Shown here: piece by piece, positions 52,868 to 62,897 of the stretch
Position numbering within the stretch: the stretch's first letter is position 1
Layout: the number at the start of each line of letters is the position of its first letter
Assembly (NCBI RefSeq): GCF_003491345.1
Contig: NZ_CP025512.1
Coordinates: 1,984,001 to 2,048,000, forward strand
Source of the DNA: Neorhizobium sp. SOG26
GTDB lineage: Bacteria; Pseudomonadota; Alphaproteobacteria; Rhizobiales; Rhizobiaceae
Direction of reading: 5' to 3'
DNA length: 64,000 nucleotides
Translations under genes and position numbers: made by a program
Notes under the pieces: generated by a model
Database searches by the model: none
What the model was told of the DNA's origin: nothing
What the model saw: the letters and a program-made list of their open reading frames with translations, nothing else

Positions 52868-54064
52868 ATGTTTCGTACGTTCCCGAAGTCCGCCGGTATC
52901 ACGGCTTTGGTCGCTTTGCTTGCGACCAGCGCAGCTTATGCGCAAGAGCCTGCGGCACCCGCACAGGCGGAAATCAAGCTACCTTCGATTGTCGTCACCG
53001 AAACGGTGAAGAAGCCGCTGGTCGACCGTGTCATCTCCACCGGCACGATCAAGCCGGTTGAAGAGGTTTATGTCCAGCCGCTCGTCGAAGGCCTGTCCAT
53101 CAAGGGCCTCAATGCCGATGTCGGCGACGAGGTGCAGGCCGACAGCGTGCTCGCCACGCTGAACGACGACGCGCTTCTTCTGCAGAAGAGCCAGCTCGAG
53201 GCGAACCGCGCCAAGGCAGAGGCCGGTGTTGCGCAGTACCAGGCGCAGGTCATCGAGGCCGAAGCGAACCTGGCAGACGCGACCCGGCAACGAGACCGCA
53301 CCAAGCGGCTGAGCACGAGCGGCACCAGCACTGTTTCCCAGCTCGAACAGGCCGAGGCACTGGTCGAGGTCGCCCAGGCGCGGCTCAACGCTGCCAAGCA
53401 GGCCGTTGCCGTGGGCCAGTCGGACATCAAGGTCGTGGACGCACAGATCGCCGACATCGACCTGAAGCTCCAGCGCACCGGGGTGAAGACGCCGGTCGCC
53501 GGTATCGTGTCGGCGCGCACCGCCAAGATCGGCGCCATCGCCAGCGGCCAGGGCAATCCGCTCTTCACGGTCATCAAGGACGGCGAGATCGAACTCGTCG
53601 CCGATCTGTCCGAATCCGACATCCGCAAGATCAAGGTCGGACAGAAGGCCATGGTGACCGTTGCCGGTGGTCGCAACAAGATCAAAGGCAAGGTAAGGCT
53701 CGTTTCCCCAACCGTCGATCCGACGACACGCCTCGGTGCGGTTCATGTCGTGATCAGCGACGATGAAACCGGCGCCCGTGCCGGCATGTATGCCAGTGCA
53801 GAAATCATCATTGCGGAAGAAGAAGGGCTCGCCCTGCCGCTTTCCGCCGTCACGACTGGCCGCGAGGGTTCCACCGCGCGCAAGGTCGAAGACAATGTCG
53901 TCAAGCAGGTGAAGATCGAAACCGGAATCCAGGATGGTGGCTTCATTCAGGTCGTCAGCGGCCTTGAGGCCGGCGACCTGGTCGTGGCCAAGGCAGGTGC
54001 CTTCGTCCGTGACGGTGACAAGATCGCGCCAGTTCCGGCTGAGCCGGCTGCTGTTGGGAACTGA
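52868..54064 (+). CDS. RND efflux periplasmic adaptor
   Basis: A 398-residue membrane-fusion protein. Signal peptide ending SAAYAQ (~residue 26), then lipoyl half VDRVISTGTIKPVEEVYVQPLVEGLSIKGLNADVGDEVQADSVLATLND, a long coiled coil (QLEANRAKAEAGVAQYQAQVIEAEANLADATRQRDRTKRL...), lipoyl half 2 and beta-barrel (VARTAKIG-type GIVSARTAKIGAIASGQGNPLFTVI). It links the RND pump to an outer-membrane channel. No outer-membrane gene or regulator is adjacent. The pump gene follows by 11 bases. Confidence 0.92.
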   Translation: MFRTFPKSAGITALVALLATSAAYAQEPAAPAQAEIKLPSIVVTETVKKPLVDRVISTGTIKPVEEVYVQPLVEGLSIKGLNADVGDEVQADSVLATLNDDALLLQKSQLEANRAKAEAGVAQYQAQVIEAEANLADATRQRDRTKRLSTSGTSTVSQLEQAEALVEVAQARLNAAKQAVAVGQSDIKVVDAQIADIDLKLQRTGVKTPVAGIVSARTAKIGAIASGQGNPLFTVIKDGEIELVADLSESDIRKIKVGQKAMVTVAGGRNKIKGKVRLVSPTVDPTTRLGAVHVVISDDETGARAGMYASAEIIIAEEEGLALPLSAVTTGREGSTARKVEDNVVKQVKIETGIQDGGFIQVVSGLEAGDLVVAKAGAFVRDGDKIAPVPAEPAAVGN

Positions 54065-54075
54065 GGTCCTCCATC

Positions 54076-57000
54076 ATGAACTTCTCCGCCTGGTCGATCC
54101 GTAACCCCATTGCGCCGCTGCTCGGCTTTGCCTTGCTGCTTGTCGTCGGCATGCAATCCTTCTTCGGGCTGCCGATCACCCGCTTCCCGAACATCGACGT
54201 TCCGGTCGTGTCGATCACCGTCGTGCAGAGCGGCGCCGCACCCGCCGAGCTCGAAATGCAGGTGACGAAGGAGATCGAAGACGCGGTCGCCTCTATCAGC
54301 GGCATTGATGAAATCCAATCGACCGTGACCGACGGGCAGTCGCAAACGGTTGTCGTCTTCCGTATCGAAAAACCGACGGAAGAGGCTGTTCAGGACACCA
54401 AGGACGCGATCGACAAGATCCGCAGCGACCTGCCGGCCGGCATCGAAGAGCCGGTCGTCACCAAGGTCGATGTCGAAGGCCAGGCGATCCAGACCTTTGC
54501 CGTCACCTCGCCCAACATGACGCTCGAAGAGCTGTCCTGGTTCGTGGACGACACGATCAAGCGCAGCCTGCAGGGCCAGCCGGGCGTCGGCAAGATCGAC
54601 CGCTACGGCGGCGCCGACCGCGAAGTGCGTGTTTCGCTCAACCCCGCCAAGCTGGATGCCTATGGCATCACGGCAGCGGACGTGAGCAACCAGTTGCGCG
54701 GCACCAACGTCGATCTCGGCTCCGGCCGTGGCCAGGTGGCGGGCAACGAGCAGACGATCCGCACGCTCGGCGACGCCCGCAGCGTGCCGCAGCTCGCCAA
54801 CACGACGATGACGCTGCCGAACGGCCAGTTCGTGAAGCTGTCCGAGCTTGGCGCGATCACCGACACCTATGAGGAGCCGAAGTCGTTCTCGCGCTTCAAT
54901 GGCAGTCCGTCGGTCACCTTTGCCGTGTTCCGCGCCAAGGGCGCCAGCGAAGTCTCTGTGTCAGAGACCGTGGCGGAAAGCCTGGACGAGGTGCGCAAGG
55001 CGCATCCGGACGTCTCGATCGAGATGGTCGATGACTCGGTCTACTTCACCTATGGCAATTACGAAGCCGCGCTCCACACCCTGATGGAAGGCGCGCTGCT
55101 TGCCGTTATCGTCGTGTTCCTGTTCCTGCGGAACTGGCGCGCCACGCTGATTGCCGCCGTTGCCTTACCGCTTTCGGCGATCCCGACCTTCTGGATCATG
55201 GACGTCATGGGGTTCTCGCTGAACCTCGTGAGCTTCCTGGCGCTGACGCTCGCGACCGGTATCCTGGTCGATGACGCGATCGTCGAGATCGAGAACATCG
55301 CGCGCCATATCAAGATGGGCAAGACGCCCTACAAGGCGGCGCTGGAGGCAGCGGACGAGATCGGCCTCGCCGTTATCGCGACGAGCTTCACGATTATCGC
55401 GGTCTTCGTGCCGGTCTCCTTCATGCCGGGCATCCCGGGCCAATACTTCATCCAGTTCGGCCTGACAGTCGCCTTCTCCGTCTTCTTCTCGCTGATGGTG
55501 GCGCGTCTCATCACCCCGCTGATGGCCGCCTACCTGATGAGCCCTGAAGACGGGATGGACGAGCACCACGACAAGGACGGCTGGATCATGCGCGGCTATA
55601 CGCGCCTCGTCACCGGCACGACCCGCAAGTGGTACTGGCGCTACACGACGCTGATGGCGGCAATTGCCTTCCTCATCGGCTCAATGATGCTTCTTGCACA
55701 GGTTCCGGGCAGCTTCCTGCCGCCGGACGACAGCTCGCGCGTCGTGCTTTCGGTGGAACTGCCGCCGAACGCCACCCTGGACGAGACGGCCGCCTCGACC
55801 GATACCATCTACGATGCCGTGCGCGATATCGACGGCGTCCAGAGCGTCTTCGTGTTGGGTGGGGCCTCCCCGAAGGGCGACCTCGAGCTTCGCCGCGCCA
55901 CGGTGCGCGTGATCTTGAAGAACATCGACCATTCGTTGCTCAAGACCATCGTCAACAAGGGCCTCGGGGGTCTGCCGGTGGTGGGCGACCTGATCCCGAA
56001 GATCAAGGATAAAGGCCGCACGCGTCCGCAATGGGATGTCGAGAAGGAAATCTTCGCGGCCGTCAGCTCTATCCCCGATGTTCGCATTTCCAAGGTCAAT
56101 GACCGCGCCGAGCGTGAGTTGTCGTTCAACTTCCTGTCCACCAACGAGGAGGACCTGAACGAGGCGGTCAGCATCCTGGAATCGAAGCTGCGCGCCTCGC
56201 CGATCCTGGCGAACGTGTCTTCGGAAGGCGCCCTGCCCCGTCCGGAACTGCAGATCCGTCCGCGGATGGACCAGGCATCGCGCCTGGGCATCACGCCGCA
56301 GCAGATCTCGCAGACGGTGCGCGTCGCCACCATCGGTGACGTGGATGCACAGCTTGCCAAGATCTCGCTCGACGACCGCCAGATCCCGATCCGGGTGCAG
56401 GCATCGCTCGACGTGCGTCGCGATCTCGCAGCGATCCGCTCGCTGAAGATCAAGACGGCCACCGGTGCGACGGTGCCGCTCTACAGTGTCGCCGACATCG
56501 ACTACGCGGAAGGTCCGAGCTCGATCAAGCGCAACGACCGCAACCGAGTCGTGTCCATCGGCTCCGACGTGCCCTTCGGCACCGCGCTCGATACGGCAAC
56601 GGACGAGTTCAAGCGCATCGTGGACTCCACCGAGTTCCCGAAGACCGTGCGTCTCGCCGAAAGCGGTGACGCAAAGGTCCAGGCCGAAATGACGCAGAGC
56701 TTCGGCAATGCGATGCTGCTCGGCCTGATGCTCGTGCTCGTGGTGCTGATCCTGCTCTTCAAGGATGTGATCCAGCCGTTCACCATCCTGTTCTCGCTGC
56801 CGCTCGCAATCGGCGGCGTGGCGGTGGCGCTGATCATCACCCAGAACTCGCTCTCCATGCCTGTTCTGATCGGCATCCTGATGCTGATGGGCATCGTGAC
56901 GAAGAACGCCATCCTGCTTGTCGATTTCGCGATCGAGATGAAGCGGCACGGGCTGGAGCGCGTGCATGCCATGGTGGAAGCCGGACGCAAGCGTGCCCGC

Positions 57001-57411
57001 CCGATCATCATGACCTCGATCGCAATGTCGGCCGGCATGCTGCCGTCCGCGCTTGGCGTTGGCGAAGGCGGTTCGTTCCGTGCCCCGATGGCAATTGCGG
57101 TGATTGGCGGCATTATTGTCTCGACCGTGCTGTCGCTGGTCGTGGTTCCATCCTTCTTCCTCATCATGGACGACCTGTCGCGCCTGCTCGGCCGCATCTT
57201 CGGCCGCCTCGTCGGCAAGAAGGAAGAGGAAGACCTGGGCCTGACGACGGAAGAACTCAGCAAGGAAGCTCGCAAGAACGCCGAGGCGATCCAGACCCTT
57301 GAGGAGCGGCTGGCGCATATCGAGCGCCAGACCAGCGCCAACGACGACCGGTCGCCGGGCACGCATGCCAGCAGCAAGGTGCTTCGCCTGCCGCCGATGG
57401 CTGCCGAATAA
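54076..57411 (+). CDS. RND multidrug efflux transporter (HAE1/AcrB-like)
   Basis: A 1111-residue inner-membrane pump with 12 spans and two large periplasmic loops. Marks are FSAWSIRNPIAPLLGFALLLVVGMQSFFGLPITRFPNIDVPVVSITVVQSGAAPAELEMQVT at the start, the TM4 proton-relay segment FLALTLATGILVDDAIVEIENIARH (adjacent Asp pair) and the C-terminal MGIVTKNAILLVDFAIEMKRHG, GGSFRAPMAIAVIGGIIVSTVLSLVVVPSFF. A ~70-residue charged cytosolic tail (KKEEEDLGLTTEELSKEARKNAEAIQTLEERLAHIE) is longer than usual. Substrate unknown. Confidence 0.94.
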   Translation: MNFSAWSIRNPIAPLLGFALLLVVGMQSFFGLPITRFPNIDVPVVSITVVQSGAAPAELEMQVTKEIEDAVASISGIDEIQSTVTDGQSQTVVVFRIEKPTEEAVQDTKDAIDKIRSDLPAGIEEPVVTKVDVEGQAIQTFAVTSPNMTLEELSWFVDDTIKRSLQGQPGVGKIDRYGGADREVRVSLNPAKLDAYGITAADVSNQLRGTNVDLGSGRGQVAGNEQTIRTLGDARSVPQLANTTMTLPNGQFVKLSELGAITDTYEEPKSFSRFNGSPSVTFAVFRAKGASEVSVSETVAESLDEVRKAHPDVSIEMVDDSVYFTYGNYEAALHTLMEGALLAVIVVFLFLRNWRATLIAAVALPLSAIPTFWIMDVMGFSLNLVSFLALTLATGILVDDAIVEIENIARHIKMGKTPYKAALEAADEIGLAVIATSFTIIAVFVPVSFMPGIPGQYFIQFGLTVAFSVFFSLMVARLITPLMAAYLMSPEDGMDEHHDKDGWIMRGYTRLVTGTTRKWYWRYTTLMAAIAFLIGSMMLLAQVPGSFLPPDDSSRVVLSVELPPNATLDETAASTDTIYDAVRDIDGVQSVFVLGGASPKGDLELRRATVRVILKNIDHSLLKTIVNKGLGGLPVVGDLIPKIKDKGRTRPQWDVEKEIFAAVSSIPDVRISKVNDRAERELSFNFLSTNEEDLNEAVSILESKLRASPILANVSSEGALPRPELQIRPRMDQASRLGITPQQISQTVRVATIGDVDAQLAKISLDDRQIPIRVQASLDVRRDLAAIRSLKIKTATGATVPLYSVADIDYAEGPSSIKRNDRNRVVSIGSDVPFGTALDTATDEFKRIVDSTEFPKTVRLAESGDAKVQAEMTQSFGNAMLLGLMLVLVVLILLFKDVIQPFTILFSLPLAIGGVAVALIITQNSLSMPVLIGILMLMGIVTKNAILLVDFAIEMKRHGLERVHAMVEAGRKRARPIIMTSIAMSAGMLPSALGVGEGGSFRAPMAIAVIGGIIVSTVLSLVVVPSFFLIMDDLSRLLGRIFGRLVGKKEEEDLGLTTEELSKEARKNAEAIQTLEERLAHIERQTSANDDRSPGTHASSKVLRLPPMAAE

Positions 57412-57438
57412 CCGCTGCATTCAAGCTAAGACATCAAG

Positions 57439-57466
57439 CGCCGGGCTCTCAGGGTTCGGCGTTTTT
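57439..57466 (+). terminator. Weak intrinsic terminator after the RND genes
   Basis: CGCCG and CGGCG flank a 13-base loop (57439-57461), followed by TTTTT. Confidence 0.45.
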
Positions 57467-57505
57467 CGTTACTAGACTTGATTTTCGAGCCGGCTCTGCT
57501 GCAGT

Positions 57506-57519
57506 TTGATCAATGTCAA
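57506..57519. promoter_or_regulatory. FNR/FixK-type box
   Basis: TTGATCAATGTCAA differs from the FNR/FixK consensus TTGAT-N4-ATCAA at one base. It lies ~66 bases before the preferred start of the Crp/Fnr gene (57585), whose recognition helix has the FNR-type E-x-x-S-R pattern, so autoregulation is plausible. Confidence 0.6.
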
Positions 57520-57584
57520 AACGCGATGTTCCCGAGACGCTATCGTGCGCGGCGATCAAGCAGCTCAATCGGACATCGGGGACG

Positions 57585-58277
57585 ATGAATACCAATCTAA
57601 AGCTCAGCAGTCGTGACCACGCGATGCTCATGAAGACACCGTTCATGTCGAACCTGAGCAGCGCATCGGCTGCGCGTTTGATGGCAGCGATGACGGTCAC
57701 CAGCCTGCCCGCCCGGCACCTGATCTTTCGCGACGGCGAGACGGCAAGCTCCTTCTTCTGCGTCCTGAGCGGCTATGTGCGCCTCTACCGCCTGAACCGT
57801 GAAGGCCGCGAAGCGGATCTCAGGATCTGCGGTCCGGGCGATACCTTCGCCGAATGCCTGTTGTTTGGCAACAGAAGGTACCGCTACCACGCGCAGACGG
57901 CAGAATCCGCCACCGTAGCCGCATTCGACCTCAAGGCTGTCCGCGCACTTGCCGAGCAGGAACGGGATGTGGCGGCCGCCCTCCTTACAATGCTCTCTCA
58001 ACACCTGCTGACGACGCTGGACTGCGTTGCCAATGACCGGCTGCATACGGCGCCGCAGCGGGTCGCGAACTATATCCTTGCCCATTGTCCCGTAGATGGC
58101 GGCCCGGCGGCCGTGCGCCTGCCCTTCCAGAAGAGCCTGCTCGCGGGCCAGCTTGGCCTGGCGCCGGAAGCCCTGTCACGTGCCTTCTCCAAGCTTCGCG
58201 AGATCGGCGTCACGGTTCGCGGACGCATCATCCAGGTGGGCGACGTGCAGGCGCTGCGGGACGTCCTGCGGACTTGA
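57585..58277 (+). CDS. Crp/Fnr-family regulator (FixK/NnrR/DNR type)
   Basis: A ~230-residue regulator with an N-terminal cyclic-nucleotide-type beta roll (LPARHLIFRDGETASSFFCVLSGYVRLYRLNREGREADLRICGPGDTFAECLLFGNRRY), a dimer helix and a winged helix with recognition segment LAPEALSRAFSKLREIG. The E-x-x-S-R pattern predicts TTGAT half-sites. It has no N-terminal Cys cluster, so it is not an oxygen-sensing Fnr and is more like FixK, NnrR or DNR. ATG 57585 is preferred (GGGGACG just before it) because the in-frame ATG at 57513 lies inside the FNR box. Confidence 0.85.
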   Translation: MNTNLKLSSRDHAMLMKTPFMSNLSSASAARLMAAMTVTSLPARHLIFRDGETASSFFCVLSGYVRLYRLNREGREADLRICGPGDTFAECLLFGNRRYRYHAQTAESATVAAFDLKAVRALAEQERDVAAALLTMLSQHLLTTLDCVANDRLHTAPQRVANYILAHCPVDGGPAAVRLPFQKSLLAGQLGLAPEALSRAFSKLREIGVTVRGRIIQVGDVQALRDVLRT

Positions 58278-58294
58278 TGGAGGGGGCACCGCCC

Positions 58295-58981
58295 TCAGAG
58301 CACTATGTCCTCGAAACCGATCGCGGGGCTGCGCTTCTGCCACTCGAAGGGCGTGATCAGCATCTTCTTGCCGATGTCGCCGCTCCAGGTGGCACGAAGC
58401 CCCTTCTTGGCGAGCGTCTCGATGATCTGCTCCGCGATCACCGGCGTGTTTTCCATCCGGTTCTGGAACGCGCCGAAGGTGAGGTAAAGGGATTCGCCCG
58501 CCAGGGCCGCGGTGATGTCCTCCTCGCCGTAGAAAACGAAGCCCTCGGACCCGACATCGACTTCCTTGCGCATCTGATATTCGGCGGCGACCTCGGCAAA
58601 GGCATCTGCCTGGGTAACGCCGGCATCATGAAGCGCGATGACGCCATTCGCCCGCAGCACCACAAAGGCTGAATCCAGCCGATCCCAATCGGTCCTCGTC
58701 GGCCAATCCGTCTCCTCGCGAAGCTTCTGGGCAAACTGCCGCGCGATCTCGTCGGCCAGCCATTGGCGGTCCGCCTCGCTCAGGAGGCTGGGCTCCGGAT
58801 AACCTTCGAGCACGATGTCGAGGATCGCGTCCTGCGCCTCAAAGCCGCTCCAGACGAGCCGCCGGATCTCGGCCGCCGCATCCGCCTGGTCGACGGCAAG
58901 GGTCGCGACCTCATCGGCGGTCTCTTCGTCTGGCTTGGGTGGAAACCACCGCGCCAGGAGGAGTTTGATAAGTTCTAGCAT
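58295..58981 (-). CDS. DUF6891-family protein
   Basis: A 228-residue acidic protein. EIRRLVWSGFEAQDAILDIVLEGYPEP, WLADEIARQFAQKLREETDWPTRTDWDRLDSAFVVLRANGVIALHDAGVTQADAFAEV and GFVFYGEEDITAALAGESLYLTFGAF match the DUF6891 pattern. There is no signal peptide or membrane segment. It follows ureG with a 12-base gap and may be in the urease transcript; a role in urease is not shown. Confidence 0.7.
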   Translation of the reverse strand: MLELIKLLLARWFPPKPDEETADEVATLAVDQADAAAEIRRLVWSGFEAQDAILDIVLEGYPEPSLLSEADRQWLADEIARQFAQKLREETDWPTRTDWDRLDSAFVVLRANGVIALHDAGVTQADAFAEVAAEYQMRKEVDVGSEGFVFYGEEDITAALAGESLYLTFGAFQNRMENTPVIAEQIIETLAKKGLRATWSGDIGKKMLITPFEWQKRSPAIGFEDIVL

Positions 58982-58993
58982 CCGACCACGGCT

Positions 58994-59605
58994 TCAAAGC
59001 CCGCCCTGCTGTTTCAGGAAGCGCACGACGTGGTCGACGCCCTCTCCGCGCTTGAGGTCGGTAAACACATGCGGCTTCATTTCGCGCATCCGCGCCGCGT
59101 CACGATCCATGACATCGATATCGACGCCCACGTAAGGCGCGAGATCCTTCTTGTTGATGACCAGAAGGTCGGAGCGGGTGATTCCTGGCCCGCCCTTTCG
59201 CGGGATTTCCTCCCCCTGGCAGGTGGAGATGACATAGATGGTAATGTCGGCAAGGTCGGGCGAGAAGGTCGCGGCGAGATTATCGCCACCTGACTCGATG
59301 AAGATCACGTCGAGATCCGGGATGCGTTCATTGAGCCCGGCAATGGCCTGCAGGTTGATCGTTGCATCCTCGCGGATCGCCGTATGCGGGCAGCCGCCGG
59401 TTTCCACGCCGACGATGCGGTCGGAGGAAAGGGCCTGCATGCGCACCAGCGCCTCGGCATCTTCGCGGGTGTAGATGTCGTTGGTGACGACGGCGACCGA
59501 ATAGTCCTCGCGCATGGCCTTGCAGAGCTTCTCCGTCAACGCCGTCTTGCCGGAGCCGACCGGGCCGCCGATGCCGACCCGCAGAGGACCATTTGCCGAT
59601 TTCAT
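58994..59605 (-). CDS. ureG: Urease accessory GTPase UreG
   Basis: A 203-residue SIMIBI GTPase. P-loop [22 protein letters not shown], the metal motif [15 protein letters not shown] (CPH, binds nickel), [17 protein letters not shown] and [12 protein letters not shown] (GTP specificity). It delivers nickel with UreE, UreF and UreD. ATG 59605 has AAGGACGGCAC before it; the in-frame ATG at 59620 adds five residues. Confidence 0.96.
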   Translation of the reverse strand: MKSANGPLRVGIGGPVGSGKTALTEKLCKAMREDYSVAVVTNDIYTREDAEALVRMQALSSDRIVGVETGGCPHTAIREDATINLQAIAGLNERIPDLDVIFIESGGDNLAATFSPDLADITIYVISTCQGEEIPRKGGPGITRSDLLVINKKDLAPYVGVDIDVMDRDAARMREMKPHVFTDLKRGEGVDHVVRFLKQQGGL

Positions 59606-59644
59606 GTGCCGTCCTTTCAATCCGTCCGAATTCTAGCCCGCACC

Positions 59645-60316
59645 TCAGCTCCGGAACAGGCGCGAATGCTGTGTCTCATGCCGAAGTGAAGCGATCTCCG
59701 CCTGCACCGTTGCCGTGCCGAGATCATCAAGCGTCAGGGCCGCTGCCCGGCTCGTCAGCGCTTCGATCGGCTCCTCGAGCTTGGCGAGGATGCCGACGCC
59801 TTCCGTTTGACCGCAACAGCCGAGCCTGATGCCGGCCGACACCGCCTGCGAGACCGCCGCATGCAGGTAAGCCGCAAGCGCCTGCTCCACCGGGACGCCG
59901 TGGGCGGCCGCGACAGCCCCGACCGCAACCGGATAAGGAACGTCCTTTGGCACGCGATGCAGAACCTCGTCCGGCCATGCGGCTGCGGCCGCGATGAAGG
60001 CCTTGCCGAGCGAAAGAGTTTCGGTGAAGCGCTCCGCCGATCCGGCCAGCGCCAAGCCCAGCTCAGAGAGTTCCTGCAGCCGGGCCCGGTCGTCCGCGCT
60101 GCGCCATGCATCAATGAGCAGTACCGCGTCTGTCCACAGAGCTCCGTGATACATCACCGTTTGCAGCCAAGCGCCGAGGTCTTCCCCGCTCTTCACCAGC
60201 CCATCGGCAACGGCCCGCTCCAACCCGCCGGACCAGGCAAAGCCGCCGATCGGGAAGGCCGGCGACAGCCAAGCCATCAGTCGTAGCAGGGCCCGCGTCT
60301 GGGAATTCTCGTTCAC
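59645..60316 (-). CDS. ureF: Urease accessory protein UreF
   Basis: A 223-residue helical protein: LLRLMAWLSPAFPIGGFAWSGGLERAVADGLV at the start is the UreF signature; ALAGSAERFTETLSLGKAFIAAA and YPVAVGAVAAAHGVPVEQALAAYLHAAVSQAVSAGIRLGCCGQTEGVGIL follow. It acts as a GTPase-activating partner of UreG in apourease activation. The start is a GTG at 60316, six bases after the ureE stop. Confidence 0.93.
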   Translation of the reverse strand: MNENSQTRALLRLMAWLSPAFPIGGFAWSGGLERAVADGLVKSGEDLGAWLQTVMYHGALWTDAVLLIDAWRSADDRARLQELSELGLALAGSAERFTETLSLGKAFIAAAAAWPDEVLHRVPKDVPYPVAVGAVAAAHGVPVEQALAAYLHAAVSQAVSAGIRLGCCGQTEGVGILAKLEEPIEALTSRAAALTLDDLGTATVQAEIASLRHETQHSRLFRS

Positions 60317-60322
60317 AACCGG

Positions 60323-60790
60323 TCAGTGTCCGTGGTGATCGTGAGAATGATTGTGGCCGTGCGAGTGATAGGCGCCGCGCGCCGGCTGGAAACCTTCCTC
60401 CACCTCGCTGACGGTGGCGCCAAGCCCCTCCAGCATCGCGCGGATCACATGGTCGCGCAGGATCAGGATGCGGCCTTCCTCAATCTGCGCCGACAGGTGC
60501 CGGTTGCCCAGATGCCAGGCGAGCTCGATGAGGTGCAGCGTGTCGCGCCCCTTCACCTCGAACAACTTCTCTGGCGCCGCCCTCACCTCGATCGTATCGC
60601 CATCTTCGAGCACCAGCCGGTCGCCGTGGTGGAACAGCACCGCCTCCTTGAGGTCCAGCATCACCATGTCGCCGTTCGAGAGGTGGAGCAGCTTGCGGCG
60701 CAGGTGGCGAAGATCGTGCGGCAGCGTCACGACGTCGATCGGCGGATCGCTGACTTCACCGGCCGGGCGGTAGGAATGGATATGTTGCAT
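60323..60790 (-). CDS. ureE: Urease nickel metallochaperone UreE
   Basis: A 155-residue protein with N-terminal peptide-binding domain ([39 protein letters not shown]), C-terminal ferredoxin-like metal domain ([39 protein letters not shown] with conserved His) and a His-rich tail ([15 protein letters not shown]), a nickel store. AAGGACACCTGC precedes the ATG. It is 10 bases after ureC. Confidence 0.94.
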   Translation of the reverse strand: MQHIHSYRPAGEVSDPPIDVVTLPHDLRHLRRKLLHLSNGDMVMLDLKEAVLFHHGDRLVLEDGDTIEVRAAPEKLFEVKGRDTLHLIELAWHLGNRHLSAQIEEGRILILRDHVIRAMLEGLGATVSEVEEGFQPARGAYHSHGHNHSHDHHGH

Positions 60791-60800
60791 GCAGGTGTCC

Positions 60801-62510
60801 TTAGAACAGGAAGTAGCGCTGCGCCATGGGCAGCACGGTCGCCGGCTGGCAGGTCAACAGTTCGCCATCGGCGCGCACTTCATAGGTTTCCGGATCGACC
60901 TCCACATGCGGGGTGGCCGAATTATGGATCATCGATGCCTTGCCGATGCCGCCGCGCACATTCTTCACAGCGACCAGTTTCTTGGCAACGCCAAGCCGCT
61001 GCGCAAGCCCGCCATCCAGCGCCGCCTGGGAAACGAAGGTAACGGAGGAGTTGGTGCGCAGCTTGCCGTAAGCAGCAAACATCGGCCGGTAATGCATCGG
61101 CTGCGGCGTCGGGATCGACGCGTTCGGATCGCCCATTGGGGCGGCGGCAATCGACCCGCCCAGCAGCACCATCTCCGGCTTCACCCCAAAGAAGGCCGGG
61201 CTCCAGAGCACGAGGTCGGCGCGCTTGCCGACTTCGACGGAGCCGATCTCGTGGCTGACGCCATGGGCGATGGCCGGGTTGATCGTATATTTGGCGATGT
61301 AGCGCCTGACGCGGAAATTGTCGTTGTCGCCGGTCTCTTCCTTCAGTTGGCCGCGCTGGCGCTTCATCTTGTCGGCGGTCTGCCAGGTGCGGATCGCGAC
61401 CTCGCCGACGCGGCCCATGGCCTGGCTGTCCGAAGAGATGATCGAAAAGGCGCCGATGTCGTGCAGGATGTCTTCGGCCGCGATCGTCTCCTTGCGGATG
61501 CGGCTTTCGGCAAAAGCGATGTCTTCCGGGATCGATGGTGACAGGTGATGGCAGACCATCAGCATGTCGAGGTGTTCAGCGAGCGTATTGACCGTATAGG
61601 GCCGGGTCGGATTGGTCGATGACGGGATGACGTTGGGGTTGCCGCACACCTTGATGATGTCGGGTGCGTGCCCGCCGCCCGCGCCCTCGGTGTGGAACGC
61701 ATGGATGGTGCGGCCCTTGATGGCGGAGATCGTGTCCTCCACGAAGCCGCTTTCGTTCAGCGTGTCGGTGTGGATCATAACCTGCACGTCGTATTGGTCG
61801 GCGACGGTGAGGCAGTTGTCGATCGCCGCCGGCGTCGTGCCCCAGTCCTCGTGCAGCTTCAGCGACGATGCGCCCGCAAGGATCATTTCCTCCAGCGGCG
61901 CCGGCAGCGAGGCATTGCCCTTGCCGGCAAGCGCGAGGTTCATCGGGAAGGCATCGAAGCTCTCGATCATCCGCTCGATGTGCCAGGCGCCGGTGCAGGT
62001 GGTGGCAAGCGTGCCGTGCGCCGGGCCGGTGCCGCCGCCGAGCATGCAGGTGACGCCGCTCATCAGCGCCTCCTCGATCTGCTGCGGGCAGATGTAGTGA
62101 ATATGCGCGTCCATGCCGCCGGCCGTCAGGATCTTGCCTTCGCCGGCAATCGCTTCCGTGGATGGGCCGACGATGATTGTCACGCCCGGCTGGGTATCCG
62201 GATTGCCGGCCTTGCCGATGGCATGGATGCGGCCATCCTTGAGGCCCACATCGGCCTTGTAGATGCCGCTATGGTCAACGATCAGCGCATTCGTGATGAC
62301 GGTATCCACCGCCCCCTCGGCCCGTGTCGCCTGGCTCTGGCCCATGCCATCGCGGATCACCTTGCCGCCGCCGAACTTCACCTCCTCACCATAGGTGGTG
62401 AAGTCCTTCTCCACCTCGATGAAAAGCTCGGTATCGGCGAGACGCACCTTGTCTCCGGTGGTGGGGCCGAACATGGAGGCATAAGCCGCGCGGGACATCT
62501 TGTGGGGCAT
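60801..62510 (-). CDS. ureC: Urease alpha subunit
   Basis: A 569-residue catalytic subunit hydrolysing urea to ammonia and carbamate. Nickel ligands: [14 protein letters not shown] (HxH), the carbamylated Lys in [22 protein letters not shown] and [16 protein letters not shown]; catalytic His in [25 protein letters not shown]-like [14 protein letters not shown]. Start [28 protein letters not shown] is canonical. It lies 51 bases after the DUF1311 gene. Confidence 0.97.
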   Translation of the reverse strand: MPHKMSRAAYASMFGPTTGDKVRLADTELFIEVEKDFTTYGEEVKFGGGKVIRDGMGQSQATRAEGAVDTVITNALIVDHSGIYKADVGLKDGRIHAIGKAGNPDTQPGVTIIVGPSTEAIAGEGKILTAGGMDAHIHYICPQQIEEALMSGVTCMLGGGTGPAHGTLATTCTGAWHIERMIESFDAFPMNLALAGKGNASLPAPLEEMILAGASSLKLHEDWGTTPAAIDNCLTVADQYDVQVMIHTDTLNESGFVEDTISAIKGRTIHAFHTEGAGGGHAPDIIKVCGNPNVIPSSTNPTRPYTVNTLAEHLDMLMVCHHLSPSIPEDIAFAESRIRKETIAAEDILHDIGAFSIISSDSQAMGRVGEVAIRTWQTADKMKRQRGQLKEETGDNDNFRVRRYIAKYTINPAIAHGVSHEIGSVEVGKRADLVLWSPAFFGVKPEMVLLGGSIAAAPMGDPNASIPTPQPMHYRPMFAAYGKLRTNSSVTFVSQAALDGGLAQRLGVAKKLVAVKNVRGGIGKASMIHNSATPHVEVDPETYEVRADGELLTCQPATVLPMAQRYFLF

Positions 62511-62561
62511 GGGCGGTCTACCTTGTCAAAGCGGGTCGGGTCATCGTCTGCAACGACCGTT

Positions 62562-62897
62562 CTAGAGATTGTCGGCGAGAGCCTTGAGTTCGTCGGTGCG
62601 CTTGCGCGTCAGCTCAGCCTGGCATTCGGCATTGAGTTGCGGCTCCATGGTGCCGCCATGCGCCTGATAAGCGAAGGCCTCGCACCAGGAATCCCGATAG
62701 GCCACCCAGGCACGCTGCGCCTTTACCAGCGCCGTGTCTAAACCCGCCTGCCCTTCCCCGGCATCGGCATCACGCGCCTTGGTCAATTTGCGCAGCGCCT
62801 GGTATTCGGCGTTCAGCGCCCTGTCGGCTTCGGCGAGGTCTTCACCGGCACACATGGTCATCTCGATCTGCGTCTGCGGGAAAAGGACCCGTTTCAC
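62562..62897 (-). CDS. DUF1311 (LprI-like) protein without a signal peptide
   Basis: A 111-residue DUF1311/LprI-N-terminal-like protein: [70 protein letters not shown], with Cys pattern as in the family. Family members are normally exported, but here only seven residues (KRVLFP plus Met) precede the conserved TQIEMTMC core and there is no hydrophobic leader. The GTG start overlaps the ureB stop (GTGA), suggesting coupling. Genes of this type between ureB and ureC are usual in rhizobia. Role in urease unknown. Confidence 0.75.
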   Translation of the reverse strand: MKRVLFPQTQIEMTMCAGEDLAEADRALNAEYQALRKLTKARDADAGEGQAGLDTALVKAQRAWVAYRDSWCEAFAYQAHGGTMEPQLNAECQAELTRKRTDELKALADNL

